DNA of 64,000 nt from Cupriavidus pauculus (GCF_002858765.1 NZ_PJRP01000015.1:1-64000); one strand, 5' to 3'; shown: positions 17,665-26,627, numbered from the stretch's first letter. Translations and numbers: made by a program. The notes: a model not told the origin generated them from the letters alone.

Positions 17665-18621
17665 CTACGCAACGACAGCATGGACTTCGGCGGCCGCACT
17701 GCTGGGCGCCTGTTCGGCGCGGCGCCAGTAGGCCGGGTTGCCATAGGTGTTCTTGAGATGGTCGATAAACAGTCGCACGCGCAGGGGCAGGTGCTTGCGT
17801 TGCGGAAAGACGGCGTGGATGCCGATGGGCGGCGCCTGGAATTCGTCGAGCACGGTCACGAGGCGGCCGCTGACGATTTCCTGGCCGACTTCCCACCAGG
17901 AGCGCCAGGCCAGGCCGTGGCCCTGCAGGCACCAGGCGTGGAGTACGGCACCGTCGGTGCATTCCATGTTGCCGCCCACCTTGACGGTGACGGCGCGGCC
18001 GTCCTGCTGGAACACCCAGCCGCGCTGCACGTTGGCGCTGGCGCCGAAGTGCAGGCAGTTGTGGCGGGCAAGGTCTTCGGGCAGGGCGGGGGTGCCGGCG
18101 CGCGCCAGGTATTCGGGCGACGCCACGACCACGCGGCGGTTTTCGGCCAGGCGGATCGATACCAGGCTGGAGTCGGGCAGGTCGCCCAGCCGGATCGCGC
18201 AGTCGAAGCCTTCGTTGACCAGGTCGACCACGCGGTCGGACAGGTCGAGCGTAAGCGTGACGTCGGGGTGGGATTCGATGAACAGCGGCACCAGGGGTGC
18301 CACGTGCTTGCGGCCGAAGCCTGCCGGCGCGGTGACCCGCAGGTGGCCGCTGGCCTTGACCCCGCCGGCGGAGACGCTGGCTTCGGCATTGTGGAGGTCG
18401 TTGAGGATGCGCTGGCAGTCTTCCAGGAACGCGGAGCCTTCGAACGTCAGCGTGATCTTGCGGGTGGTGCGTACCAGCAATTTGACGCCGAGCCGCTCTT
18501 CCAGGGCATCGATGCGGCGGCCGATGATGGCCGGCGCCACGCCTTCGGCTGCGGCGGCGGCCGACAGGCTGCCACGTGATGCGACCGACACAAAAGTCTC
18601 CAGTTGCTTGAAGTGGTCCAC
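17665..18621 (-). CDS. LysR-family transcriptional regulator
   Basis: A 318-residue regulator of the group often annotated as AaeR/DsdC-like or CrgA-like. The N-terminal winged helix (DHFKQLETFVSVASRGSLSAAAAAEG, with IIGRRIDALEERLGVKLL) is followed by a substrate-binding domain (HLRVTAPAGFGRKHVAPLVP, FDCAIRLGDLPDSSLVSIRL). The start is taken as GTG 18621, which gives the usual family N-terminus; ATG 18693 would add 24 unusual residues. It is divergent from the haloacid dehalogenase gene and is the obvious candidate to regulate it. A 9-base sequence, TGTACACGA, lies in its 5' region with an inverted copy before the dehalogenase. Confidence 0.88.
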   Translation of the reverse strand: MDHFKQLETFVSVASRGSLSAAAAAEGVAPAIIGRRIDALEERLGVKLLVRTTRKITLTFEGSAFLEDCQRILNDLHNAEASVSAGGVKASGHLRVTAPAGFGRKHVAPLVPLFIESHPDVTLTLDLSDRVVDLVNEGFDCAIRLGDLPDSSLVSIRLAENRRVVVASPEYLARAGTPALPEDLARHNCLHFGASANVQRGWVFQQDGRAVTVKVGGNMECTDGAVLHAWCLQGHGLAWRSWWEVGQEIVSGRLVTVLDEFQAPPIGIHAVFPQRKHLPLRVRLFIDHLKNTYGNPAYWRRAEQAPSSAAAEVHAVVA

Positions 18622-18636
18622 GGAAGTTAGCTCGGT

Positions 18637-18759
18637 TGTACACGAGTCTTGATGGGGATGGCCAAGATTAGTAGTGCAAAAGTAAAAGATCAAGTGACAG
18701 CGAGCCTATTTGCCGCACTGCAGCGCAACACTAGAATTCCATGCATTCAATCGTGTACA
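18637..18759. promoter_or_regulatory. Mirrored 9-bp sites in the divergent lysR/dehalogenase promoter
   Basis: TGTACACGA at 18637-18645 has an exact inverted copy TCGTGTACA at 18751-18759, 105 bases apart. One copy lies 16 bases before the lysR start and the other 29 bases before the dehalogenase start. They could be paired operators for the LysR protein, although their distance from each other is larger than usual and chance is not excluded. Confidence 0.35.
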
Positions 18760-18788
18760 GGTCCATTCAGTCCTTGGCGTTTTGACAG

Positions 18789-19490
18789 ATGAACAAAATT
18801 CGCGCGGTAGTCTTCGATGCTTACGGCACGCTGTTCGACGTGTATTCGGCCACGGCGCGCGCCGAGCAACTGTTTCCGGGCAAGGGCGAGGCGCTGGCGC
18901 TGCTGTGGCGCGAGCGGCAGATCGACTACACCCGGCTGCGCTCGCTGGCCGCGCCGGACGGGGCGCGCTACAAGCCGTTCTGGGACATCACGATCGATGC
19001 GTTGCGCTATGCCGCCGAACGGCTGGAACTGAAGCTCGATGACGCCGGGCAGGCGCAGCTGCTCAAGGAATATGCGTGCCTGTCGGCGTTCCCGGAGAAC
19101 CTGGCGGCACTCAAGCGGCTGCGCCGCGCCAACCTGCCGCTGGGCATCCTGTCCAACGGCAACCCGGAGATGCTCGACATCGCGGTCAAGAGCGCCGGCA
19201 TGCATGGGCTGTTCGACCACGTGCTGTCGGTCGACACCGTGAAGCAGTACAAGACCGCGCCGGCCGCCTACGCGCTGGGCCCGAAGGCCTTCGACCTGCC
19301 GGCCGGCGAGATCCTGTTTGTCTCGTCGAACTGCTGGGACGCCTGCGGCGCCACGTGGTTTGGCTACACCACCTACTGGATCAACCGTGCCGGCCATCCG
19401 GCGGAGCGCCTGGACGTGGCGCCCACCGGCACCGGGCACGACATGAACGACCTGCTTGCCTTCGTTGCCGCCTCGGGCGCAGCGCTCTGA
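18789..19490 (+). CDS. L-2-haloacid dehalogenase (HAD type II)
   Basis: Hydrolyses L-2-haloalkanoic acids to D-2-hydroxyacids by an aspartyl-ester mechanism. The 233-residue product retains every key residue of the characterised enzymes: nucleophile Asp10 in VVFDAYGTLFDV, Arg in LWRERQIDYT, SNGNPEML, Lys in VKQYKTAPAAY, and the SSNCWDACGATWFG block with Ser, Asn and Asp. This complete set makes dehalogenase much more likely than a generic HAD phosphatase. It is divergent from a LysR gene and ends 48 bases before aceB, possibly sharing its transcript. With monohaloacetate as substrate the product is glycolate, which feeds glyoxylate and then AceB. ATG 18789 lacks a clear ribosome site. Confidence 0.88.
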   Translation: MNKIRAVVFDAYGTLFDVYSATARAEQLFPGKGEALALLWRERQIDYTRLRSLAAPDGARYKPFWDITIDALRYAAERLELKLDDAGQAQLLKEYACLSAFPENLAALKRLRRANLPLGILSNGNPEMLDIAVKSAGMHGLFDHVLSVDTVKQYKTAPAAYALGPKAFDLPAGEILFVSSNCWDACGATWFGYTTYWINRAGHPAERLDVAPTGTGHDMNDLLAFVAASGAAL

Positions 19491-19538
19491 CAGGCCAGGC
19501 CCCCCTTAACACACCATCGCACCTACAGGAGAAGACTG

Positions 19539-21122
19539 ATGGCTATCACGCTGCCCGCGGGCATGAAGATTACCGGCGAGATCCTGCCGGCTTACGAAGA
19601 CATCCTCACGCCGGAAGCCCTGGCCCTGGTCGACAAGCTGCACCGCGCCTTCGAGCCGCGCCGCCAGGAACTGCTGGCCGCGCGCGTGGAACGCGCAAAG
19701 CGCCTGGACGCCGGCGAAATCCCCGATTTCCTGCCGGAAACGAAGAACATCCGCGAAGGCGACTGGAAGGTAGCCCCGGTGCCGAAGGCACTGGAATGCC
19801 GCCGCGTGGAAATCACCGGTCCGGTCGAAGCCAAGATGGTCATCAACGCCTTCAATTCGGGCGCTGACAGCTACATGACCGACTTCGAGGACTCCAACAC
19901 CCCGAACTGGCACAACCAGATGCAGGGTCAGGTGAACCTGAAGGCCGCCGTGCGCCGCACGCTGACGCTGGACAGCAACGGCAAGCACTACAAGCTCAAC
20001 GACAAGATCGCCACGCTGCAGGTGCGTCCGCGCGGCTGGCACCTGGACGAAAAGCACGTCACGATCGACGGCAAGCGCGTCTCGGGCGGCATTTTCGACT
20101 TCGCGCTGTTCCTGTTCCACAACGCCAAGGAACAGATCGCCCGCGGCGACGGCCCGTTCTTCTACCTGCCGAAGATGGAAAGCCATCTCGAAGCGCGCCT
20201 GTGGAACGACGTCTTCGTGATGGCACAGAAGGAAGTTGGCCTGCCGCAAGGCACGGTCAAGGCCACGGTGCTGATCGAGACCATCCTGGCTGCGTTCGAG
20301 ATGGAAGAAATCCTGTACGAACTGCGTGACCACAGCGCTGGCCTGAACGCCGGCCGCTGGGACTACATCTTCTCGTGCATCAAGAAGTTCAAGGTGGACA
20401 AGAACTTCTGCCTGGCCGACCGCGCCAAGGTGACGATGACCGCGCCGTTCATGCGCTCGTACGCGCTGCTGCTGCTGAAGACCTGCCACAAGCGCGGTGC
20501 GCCCGCCATCGGCGGCATGAGCGCACTGATCCCGATCAAGAACGATCCGGAAAAGAACGCCATCGCCATGGAAGGCATCATCAGCGACAAGCGTCGTGAC
20601 GCCACCGACGGCTACGACGGCGGCTGGGTGGCCCACCCGGGCCTGGTCGAGCCGGCGATGAAGGAATTCGTGGCCGTGCTGGGCGACAAGCCCAACCAGT
20701 TCGAGAAGCAGCGCATGGACGTGGAAGTGAAGGGCGCCGACCTGCTGGACTTCCAGCCGGAAACGCCGATCACGGAACACGGCCTGCGCATGAACATCAA
20801 CGTCGGCATCCACTACCTGGGCGCCTGGCTGGCTGGCAACGGCTGCGTACCGATCCACAACCTGATGGAAGACGCCGCCACGGCCGAGATCTCGCGTTCG
20901 CAGGTCTGGCAGTGGATCCGCTCGCCGAAGGGCAAGCTCGAGGACGGCCGCAAGGTCACCGCCGAGCTGGTGCGCGCGCTGATTCCGGAAGAACTGGCCA
21001 AGGTCAAGGAAGTGGCGGGCACGGGCCCGACCTACGACCGCGCCGCCAAGATCTTCGAGCAGATGTCGACGTCGGAAGACTTTGCCGAATTCCTGACGCT
21101 GCCGCTGTACGAGGAAGTCTGA
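19539..21122 (+). CDS. aceB: Malate synthase A
   Basis: Condenses glyoxylate with acetyl-CoA to malate, the second step of the glyoxylate shunt; cytoplasmic. The 527-residue length is typical of isoform A rather than the longer isoform G. The signature RDHSAGLNAGRWDYIFSCIK, the TDFEDSNTPNW loop with acidic metal ligands, and GGMSALIPIK are all seen. CAGGAG lies 11 bases before ATG 19539. It follows the dehalogenase gene by 48 bases and ends in a strong terminator. It is physically separated from aceA, as is common in Burkholderiaceae. Confidence 0.97.
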   Translation: MAITLPAGMKITGEILPAYEDILTPEALALVDKLHRAFEPRRQELLAARVERAKRLDAGEIPDFLPETKNIREGDWKVAPVPKALECRRVEITGPVEAKMVINAFNSGADSYMTDFEDSNTPNWHNQMQGQVNLKAAVRRTLTLDSNGKHYKLNDKIATLQVRPRGWHLDEKHVTIDGKRVSGGIFDFALFLFHNAKEQIARGDGPFFYLPKMESHLEARLWNDVFVMAQKEVGLPQGTVKATVLIETILAAFEMEEILYELRDHSAGLNAGRWDYIFSCIKKFKVDKNFCLADRAKVTMTAPFMRSYALLLLKTCHKRGAPAIGGMSALIPIKNDPEKNAIAMEGIISDKRRDATDGYDGGWVAHPGLVEPAMKEFVAVLGDKPNQFEKQRMDVEVKGADLLDFQPETPITEHGLRMNINVGIHYLGAWLAGNGCVPIHNLMEDAATAEISRSQVWQWIRSPKGKLEDGRKVTAELVRALIPEELAKVKEVAGTGPTYDRAAKIFEQMSTSEDFAEFLTLPLYEEV

Positions 21123-21163
21123 AGTCAGCCCTGGCGATGGCAGTTTCGCCAAAACGCCAAGTC

Positions 21164-21195
21164 AAAACCCCACGGTGCGAGCCGTGGGGTTTTTT
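21164..21195 (+). terminator. Rho-independent terminator of aceB
   Basis: AACCCCACGG (21166-21175) pairs with CCGTGGGGTT (21182-21191) across a 6-nt loop and runs into six T residues (21190-21195). It separates aceB from the convergent VOC gene. A short A-run on the left arm means that it may also act weakly on the - strand. Confidence 0.93.
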
Positions 21196-21252
21196 GTTGG
21201 GCGGGTGAGGGCGCCCGGCGTTGCGGGGCGCTCTTTTCGCACGGGGCGATTT

Positions 21253-21663
21253 TTATTGGGTACCCTCCGCTCCGTACCCCTGGCCCTTCCACTCGATAAA
21301 ACACAGTCCGTGCCCGAATGGGTCGGACAGCATCGCCTGGCGGCCCCAGTCGAATTCCCTCGGCCAGTCCTCGATTTCGGCGCCCGCGTCGAGCGCACGC
21401 TCGATGGCCGGTTCCAGCGATTCGACCACAAAGTCCAGATGCACCGGGGTCCAGTGCCGCACATAGTCGCGCCGGGTGTCGGCCCGTGTGGTGGCGACCG
21501 TGCCAGGCGCCTTGGCCAGCAGATACACCGGCGCGCAGGCGCCGTGCAGTTCGGCCACCGTGCCGTCGAACAGCTTGCGCTTGAGCCGCAATCCCAGCCC
21601 AGCCTCATAAAAGCCGATGCCGCGTTCGAGGTCATCGACGTCGATGTTGATCAACAACTCCAT
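21253..21663 (-). CDS. VOC (glyoxalase/bleomycin resistance) family protein
   Basis: A 136-residue vicinal-oxygen-chelate protein. MELLINIDVDDLERGIGFYEAGLGL is the classic opening beta-alpha unit, and SDPFGHGLCFIEW is the closing one. Putative metal ligands include His in PVHLDFVV and Glu in FIEW. AGGAGG lies just upstream of the start at 21663; an extension to 21771 has no homology. Substrate unknown; family members include glyoxalases, dioxygenases and antibiotic-binding proteins. It is a single gene, convergent with aceB. Confidence 0.85.
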   Translation of the reverse strand: MELLINIDVDDLERGIGFYEAGLGLRLKRKLFDGTVAELHGACAPVYLLAKAPGTVATTRADTRRDYVRHWTPVHLDFVVESLEPAIERALDAGAEIEDWPREFDWGRQAMLSDPFGHGLCFIEWKGQGYGAEGTQ

Positions 21664-21881
21664 GCCTGCCTCCTGAGCGTTCTCCCGATACGCGGCGCCG
21701 GGCGGCCGCTCCTGACGGCTCCTGACGCTATCTGACACCGGGCGAGCATTGTGCGCCCGGGCTCCTGACACCAGTTGTCAGGAGTGATGCGCAGTCCGCC
21801 GCCCCAACCGGTAGCACGGGGGGCGGGCAACGGCGCGCGGGAGGCCCCATAATACGGAAATCTACGATCTGGAGATTCAAG

Positions 21882-22352
21882 TTGCGCTTTGAACACCTGG
21901 TGGAAATCAATGACGCAGGCAACCCCACGCTGGAGCCGCTGACGCCGGACCAGCTCTGGCAAGGCCTTGTGCTGCGTGCGGAATCGCCGGAACTGTTCAT
22001 GCTTGGGCTGGATAGCGCCGAGATTGTCGGCCGGGGCGATGGCTGGATCGAGCGCGTGCTGCACTTCGGCAAGGCCAGCGTGAGCGACCGCGTGGCCTAC
22101 GAACCGCGCCGCGCGGTGCGGTACGAGTCGGCCCCCACGGCCGAACACGCGGGTGGCACGCTGGAAATGATCATCGAGACCCCGGCGCCTGGCGCGCTGC
22201 TGGTCCGCTTCATCTACCAGACCACCATGCCCAACGTGGACGCGAGCGGCGACAACCGCTACGCGGAGATCGTCAAGTCGGCCTATCACGAGGCCGACCT
22301 CGATACCGTCCGCAAGATTCGCGAAATCGCCGCCACGGGACGGCTCGGGTGA
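21882..22352 (+). CDS. DUF1857/AtaL-like SRPBCC protein
   Basis: A 156-residue protein of the AtaL-like DUF1857 group, START/SRPBCC fold, function not established. Recognisable features are the opening RFEHLVEINDAGNPTLEPLT, ESPELFMLGLDSAEI, and the closing IVKSAYHEADLDTVRKIRE helix. The start is TTG 21882, an unusual choice supported by GGAG at 21871-21874 with a 7-nt spacer and by family alignment at that residue. The stop overlaps the GTG start of the following efflux pump (GTGA), so the two genes are probably translated together. Confidence 0.75.
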   Translation: MRFEHLVEINDAGNPTLEPLTPDQLWQGLVLRAESPELFMLGLDSAEIVGRGDGWIERVLHFGKASVSDRVAYEPRRAVRYESAPTAEHAGGTLEMIIETPAPGALLVRFIYQTTMPNVDASGDNRYAEIVKSAYHEADLDTVRKIREIAATGRLG

Positions 22353-23932
22353 GCCGCCCATCCACTGCGCCGGCACGTACCGGCAGCGGGGATGCCCACG
22401 GAGGAGGAACAGGCGGGCCGCATGGGCCGGGCGAGCCGGGGGAGCCGGGGGAGCCGGACCAGCCGGACCCACCGTCGGGCCCATCGTACAGCCGGGGCGG
22501 CCCGACGCGTGCCGACCTGCGCGCCCGCTACGGCGACCGCCTGCGCTGGCTGATCCTGGTCACGCTGATGCTCGGCACGATGTCGTCGATCGTGTCGTCG
22601 ACCATCGTCAATGTCGCCATTCCCGATCTGAGCCGGCATTTCTTGCTGGGCCAGGAGCGCGCCCAGTGGGTAGCCGCCAGCTTCATGATCGCCATGACGC
22701 TGTCGATGCTGCTGACCCCGTGGCTGCTCAACCGCTACGGCCTGCGCCGCACGTTCATCGGCTCGCTGATGCTGCTGGGCGTGGGCGGGCTGATCGGCGG
22801 ATTCTCGCCCACGTTTGGCGTGATGCTGGCCATGCGCGTGGCCGAAGGCATTGCCGCCGGCATCATGCAGCCGCTACCCAATATCTTCATCCTGCGCGTG
22901 TTCGATGAGCGCGAGCAGGGCAAGGCGCTGTCGCTGTTCGGGTTTGGCGTGGTGCTGGCGCCGGCCATGGGGCCCAGCGTGGGCGGTTTCCTGGTCGAGC
23001 TGTTCGGCTGGCGATCCATCTTCTTCGTGGTGGTGCCGCTGACGCTGGCCGGCTTGTGGATGGCGCGGCGCTACATGGCCGTGGATTCGGCCATGATGGG
23101 CGAGCGCAAGCCGCTGGACTGGCGCGGCCTGGCCCTGGTGGGCGTGGCCACGGTGAGCCTGCTCAACGGCCTGGTGGAAATGCGCACCAACGCCGGCGAA
23201 GGCGTCGGGCTGGCGGTGTTCGGCGTGCTGATGCTGGCGGGCTTCGTCGCCTGGCAGTTGCGCGCGCCCGATCCGCTGATGAACATGCGGCTCTACAGCT
23301 ATCGCCAGTTCGCGGCGGGCGCCGTGGTGGCCTTCATCTATGGCGCGGGGCTGTTCGGTTCCACCTACCTGTTGCCGGTCTACATGCAGATGGCGCTGGC
23401 CTATACGCCGTCGGCGGCGGGCCTGGTGCTGATGCCGGCCGGCATCGCGCTGGCGGTGACCATCGCCGTGGCCGGGCGCCTGACCAACCGCATCCTGCCG
23501 CACCGCCAGGTGTCGTTCGGGCTGGCGCTGCTGGCGGGATCGTTCCTGCTGATGGCTACCGGGTCGATGGCCACGCCGTACGTGCTGCTGGTGTTGTACG
23601 CGGTGATCGGCCGCATTGGCCTGGGATGCATCCTGCCCTCGCTGACGCTTGGGTCGATGCGGGGCGTTGATTTCTCGATGATTCCGCAGGGTTCCAGCTG
23701 CATCAATTTCCTGCGGCAGCTGGGCGGGGCGATTGGCGTGAGCCTGGCTGGGGTGGGCCTGCAATGGCGCCTGGCCGAGCATGGCGCGGTGCTGGGCGCG
23801 GGCGGCGATGCGGCGGCGCAGGCCGCGCGCATCCAGGCCTTCGACGAGACGTTCCTGGCCGTGGGGGTCGTGATCGCCACGGCCATGCTGGCCGCGTGGC
23901 GTATCCGCCCGCGGCCGGTGCCTGCAGGCTGA
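22349..23932 (+). CDS. DHA2-family MFS efflux transporter
   Basis: Inner-membrane drug:proton antiporter-type protein of 527 residues with about 14 predicted hydrophobic segments (EmrB/QacA type). The motif SSTIVNVAIPDLSRHF is the DHA2 opening, and the GPSVGGFLVELFGWRSIFF block is motif C, typical of antiporters. The first roughly 55 residues are Gly/Pro-rich with GEP units encoded by a 9-bp repeat (about 22432-22460). The GTG start at 22349 overlaps the upstream stop; no other start is available before the first membrane segment, so translational coupling is likely. It is convergent with the next gene, only 6 bases away. Substrate unknown. Confidence 0.88.
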   Translation: MSRPSTAPARTGSGDAHGGGTGGPHGPGEPGEPGEPDQPDPPSGPSYSRGGPTRADLRARYGDRLRWLILVTLMLGTMSSIVSSTIVNVAIPDLSRHFLLGQERAQWVAASFMIAMTLSMLLTPWLLNRYGLRRTFIGSLMLLGVGGLIGGFSPTFGVMLAMRVAEGIAAGIMQPLPNIFILRVFDEREQGKALSLFGFGVVLAPAMGPSVGGFLVELFGWRSIFFVVVPLTLAGLWMARRYMAVDSAMMGERKPLDWRGLALVGVATVSLLNGLVEMRTNAGEGVGLAVFGVLMLAGFVAWQLRAPDPLMNMRLYSYRQFAAGAVVAFIYGAGLFGSTYLLPVYMQMALAYTPSAAGLVLMPAGIALAVTIAVAGRLTNRILPHRQVSFGLALLAGSFLLMATGSMATPYVLLVLYAVIGRIGLGCILPSLTLGSMRGVDFSMIPQGSSCINFLRQLGGAIGVSLAGVGLQWRLAEHGAVLGAGGDAAAQAARIQAFDETFLAVGVVIATAMLAAWRIRPRPVPAG

Positions 23933-23938
23933 CCGCCC

Positions 23939-24832
23939 TTAGCGGATCGCGCCCAGGGCGTCGCGGTGTTGGATCAGGAATGATTCGACACCGCACGGCT
24001 CGCGTCCGGTCAGCCGCCGAAAGTCGGGGCTGACCGCCTGCATCGCACCCTGCGCCATGCCGCGCTCCAGATAGACGAGCATGCCGGCGACCGGGTCGGG
24101 CAGGCCGCCGGCAACCAGTCCGGCGCGCAACACGTCTTCCGACACCTCTTCCACCTTGACCTCGACACCCAGGCAGGCGCCGATGGCCTGCGCGAGGGCC
24201 GTCGGTGTGACCGCCTGCGGGCCGGTGATGTCGTAGGTCGCACCCGATGCAGCAGGGTCGGCGCGCAACGCGCAGGCACCGGCCAGCGCGCAATCGGCAC
24301 GGGCGACATAGGCCACGCCGGCGCTGGCGTTCAGCGTCCGCAGCACGCCCGACGCCATGGCCTGGCGAGCCGTGGCGAGCACCATCTCCATGTAGAACGC
24401 GTGGCGCAACACCGTATGGCCGATGCCGGCGGCACGCAAGGCCTGTTCGGTCGCCAGGTGGTCAGCGGCCAGCGCGGCCAGCGGCGAATCGGCGCCGGCC
24501 ATGAACGAGGCATAGACGATATGCCCGACACCGGCTTCCTGCGCGGCGGCAATCGCGTGCCGATGCTGCCGCACGCGCCGAGCCCCGGCGCATTCCGCCG
24601 CCGTGCTGGTCAGCAGCATGCGGTGCGCCCCGGCAAATGCCTGCGTCAGGCCTGCGGGCTGGTCGAAATCGGCCTGGCGGACATCGACCCCCTGGTCGGC
24701 CAGATCCTGCGCCAGCGATGGCGTGCGGGTGGTGCCAATCCGTCCGGCTGGGTGGGATTCCATCAGATGGGTGGCCGCGAGGCGGCCGTAGTGCCCGGAT
24801 ACCCCGGTCACCAGAAGTTTCTGCGTCTGCAT
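23939..24832 (-). CDS. NmrA/QorB-like NAD(P)H-binding oxidoreductase
   Basis: A 297-residue atypical short-chain dehydrogenase of the NmrA/QorB group. The nucleotide-binding motif TGVSGHYGRLAATHL (G-x2-G-x2-G) is at the start. HIVYASFMAGADSPLA, a RHAFYMEM segment and GPQAVTPTALAQAI follow, as in NAD(P)H:quinone oxidoreductase 2. The start at 24832 is preferred because AAGGAA lies 6 nt before it; the upstream ATG at 24850 has no such site. It is convergent with the efflux pump. Possible roles are quinone reduction or redox sensing. Confidence 0.82.
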   Translation of the reverse strand: MQTQKLLVTGVSGHYGRLAATHLMESHPAGRIGTTRTPSLAQDLADQGVDVRQADFDQPAGLTQAFAGAHRMLLTSTAAECAGARRVRQHRHAIAAAQEAGVGHIVYASFMAGADSPLAALAADHLATEQALRAAGIGHTVLRHAFYMEMVLATARQAMASGVLRTLNASAGVAYVARADCALAGACALRADPAASGATYDITGPQAVTPTALAQAIGACLGVEVKVEEVSEDVLRAGLVAGGLPDPVAGMLVYLERGMAQGAMQAVSPDFRRLTGREPCGVESFLIQHRDALGAIR

Positions 24833-25160
24833 GACATTTCCTTGCGACATGGCGCGGCGCCAATGATCCGGCCCGGCCGGTCACTGGCACGCGTATCCGG
24901 CACGCGTGACAGGGCAGGCGTACCGGGCGGAATGGCTTGGGATCCCTAGCGGGAAGCAAGGAAGGCAGATGTCATGGTGCGCATGGTAGCGCGACTGTCA
25001 CACAGCGGATACAGGTGCTTCACGCGCGTGACACATGCACGCCACAGGCTACGCGTCGAGGCGTGCTGCAACGACTCCGGTAATGCGGTGAAGGGCATCG
25101 CATTGGCACACCTGCTTCGTCGCTCGCGCTTCGTCCATCCCACTTAGCGAGCGACGAAAA
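24833..25160. other. Intergenic region between divergent genes 23939 and 25161
   Basis: This 328-base gap between two divergent genes holds a perfect 12-bp palindrome TCACGCGCGTGA at 25020-25031, flanked by TGTCAC (24997) and TGACAC (25029). It could be a regulator site for the glycerophosphodiesterase gene. The spacing does not match a Pho box. No short gene was found here. Confidence 0.4.
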
Positions 25161-26597
25161 ATGAAACAGATGATGAAAGGCTCCCCGGCCCGCGTAGCGC
25201 ACCTGCTGGCGGCGCTGGTCGGCAGCCTGGCACTGGCTGCCTGCGGCGGCGACGACAATAACGCCAGCAACCCGCCCGCCCAGACGCCGGCCACGCCTGC
25301 CACCCCCACCGCGCTCAAGACACTCGACGGCAATCCGCCGCTGGTGATCGGCCATCGCGGGCTGCCGGGCCTGTATCCCGAGGAGACGCAGGTGTCGTAC
25401 GAAGGCGCCGCCGACGCGGGCGCCGATTCGCTCGAGGAAGACGTGCACCTGAGCAAGGACTGTGTACTCGTGGTGCGCCACAACCCCTGGCTCAGCGACA
25501 ACACCAACATTGCCGACGTGGCCAAGACCAACGCCACCGTGGCCGCACGCAAGCGCACCGTGCCCGGCGTGCGCGTGCCGGTGTCGTGGCCGACCACGGC
25601 CACCAGCGGCCCGTCGAGCTACCTGTCCGACCTGACCAATCCGGCCGACCCCACGTCGGTGCTGCGGTCGCTGGTCGTCGATGGCGAAGACCACACCAAC
25701 GACTGGTCGATCACCGATTTCACGGTGGCTGAACTGAAGCAGTGGGTGCGAGGCACGACCTACGACGCCAGGGATGTGCGCCCCACGGCACTGAACGGCC
25801 AGTTCCCGATCCTGACGCTGCAGGAGGTGTACGACATCGCGCGCGCCAAGTCCGCGGTGACGGGCAAGGCCTTCACGATCTATCCGGAAGCCAAGAACCC
25901 GTACTGGAACAACGCGCAGGCGATTGCCAACGGCTGCGGCGCGGCGGGTTCGCGTCCGCTGGAAGACGCCCTGATCCAGTTCCTGAGCGCCAACAACCTG
26001 AACAGCAAGACCGCGCCGATCTTCCTGCAGAGCTTTGATCCGGCCAGCCTCAAGTACATGCGGTCCAAGGGCGTGCAGGCGCGCATGGTGCAGCTGGTGG
26101 ACGGCAACGCGGTCAACTACCAGACGGGCGAGATGATCTACCAGACCAACGACGACTACGCGTTTGTCGACGGCCGGCCGTACAGCTGGACGATTGCCGG
26201 CGACCCGCGCTGGTTTGGCGAAATGCTGACGCCTGCCGGACTGGCCGAGATCAAGACGTATGCCGACGGCATCGGCCCGTGGAAGCCGCAGGTCTTTGCC
26301 TGGAAGGTCACGCCGTGGAAGGCCACCAACGCCGACGGCACGCCCTACACGGGAACGCTCGCCGACGTGAATTCGGTGGAGCCCACCAGCCTGATCGCCG
26401 ATGCGCACAAGGCCGGCCTGTTCGTGCATCCGTACACGTTCCGCAACGAGGCGCGCTACCTGCCGGGCAAGTACAAGGGCGACCCGGTGGGCGAGTATCT
26501 GGACGCGTTCCGGGCGGGTGTGGACGGCGTGTTCTCGGACTTTGCCAATACGGCCGTGGCGGCGCGGGCGCAGTACCTGAAGGAAACGGGGCGCTAG
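25161..26597 (+). CDS. Lipoprotein glycerophosphodiester phosphodiesterase
   Basis: Hydrolyses glycerophosphodiesters released from phospholipids to glycerol-3-phosphate and an alcohol. The 478-residue product has a lipoprotein signal with lipobox LAAC (Cys28), then a Thr/Pro-rich linker. The GDPD barrel starts at LVIGHRGLPGLYPEET (His65), with SLEEDVHLSKD giving metal-binding acids and LVVRHNPWL the second catalytic His. It is longer than cytoplasmic UgpQ and resembles periplasmic GlpQ, with inserts after the second His. It is a single gene followed by a terminator. Membrane anchoring faces the periplasm; outer-membrane sorting is not excluded. Confidence 0.9.
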   Translation: MKQMMKGSPARVAHLLAALVGSLALAACGGDDNNASNPPAQTPATPATPTALKTLDGNPPLVIGHRGLPGLYPEETQVSYEGAADAGADSLEEDVHLSKDCVLVVRHNPWLSDNTNIADVAKTNATVAARKRTVPGVRVPVSWPTTATSGPSSYLSDLTNPADPTSVLRSLVVDGEDHTNDWSITDFTVAELKQWVRGTTYDARDVRPTALNGQFPILTLQEVYDIARAKSAVTGKAFTIYPEAKNPYWNNAQAIANGCGAAGSRPLEDALIQFLSANNLNSKTAPIFLQSFDPASLKYMRSKGVQARMVQLVDGNAVNYQTGEMIYQTNDDYAFVDGRPYSWTIAGDPRWFGEMLTPAGLAEIKTYADGIGPWKPQVFAWKVTPWKATNADGTPYTGTLADVNSVEPTSLIADAHKAGLFVHPYTFRNEARYLPGKYKGDPVGEYLDAFRAGVDGVFSDFANTAVAARAQYLKETGR

Positions 26598-26627
26598 GCG
26601 CGGCCCGATGTCCCGATGACGGAAGAG

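Noticed and set aside
18622-18693. Longer N-terminus for the LysR regulator from ATG 18693
   Set aside because: The 24 extra residues are atypical and would cover the divergent promoter; GTG 18621 gives the standard family start.
24997-25034. Possible Pho box before the GDPD gene
   Set aside because: TGTCAC occurs once, but no second half-site at 11-base spacing was found.
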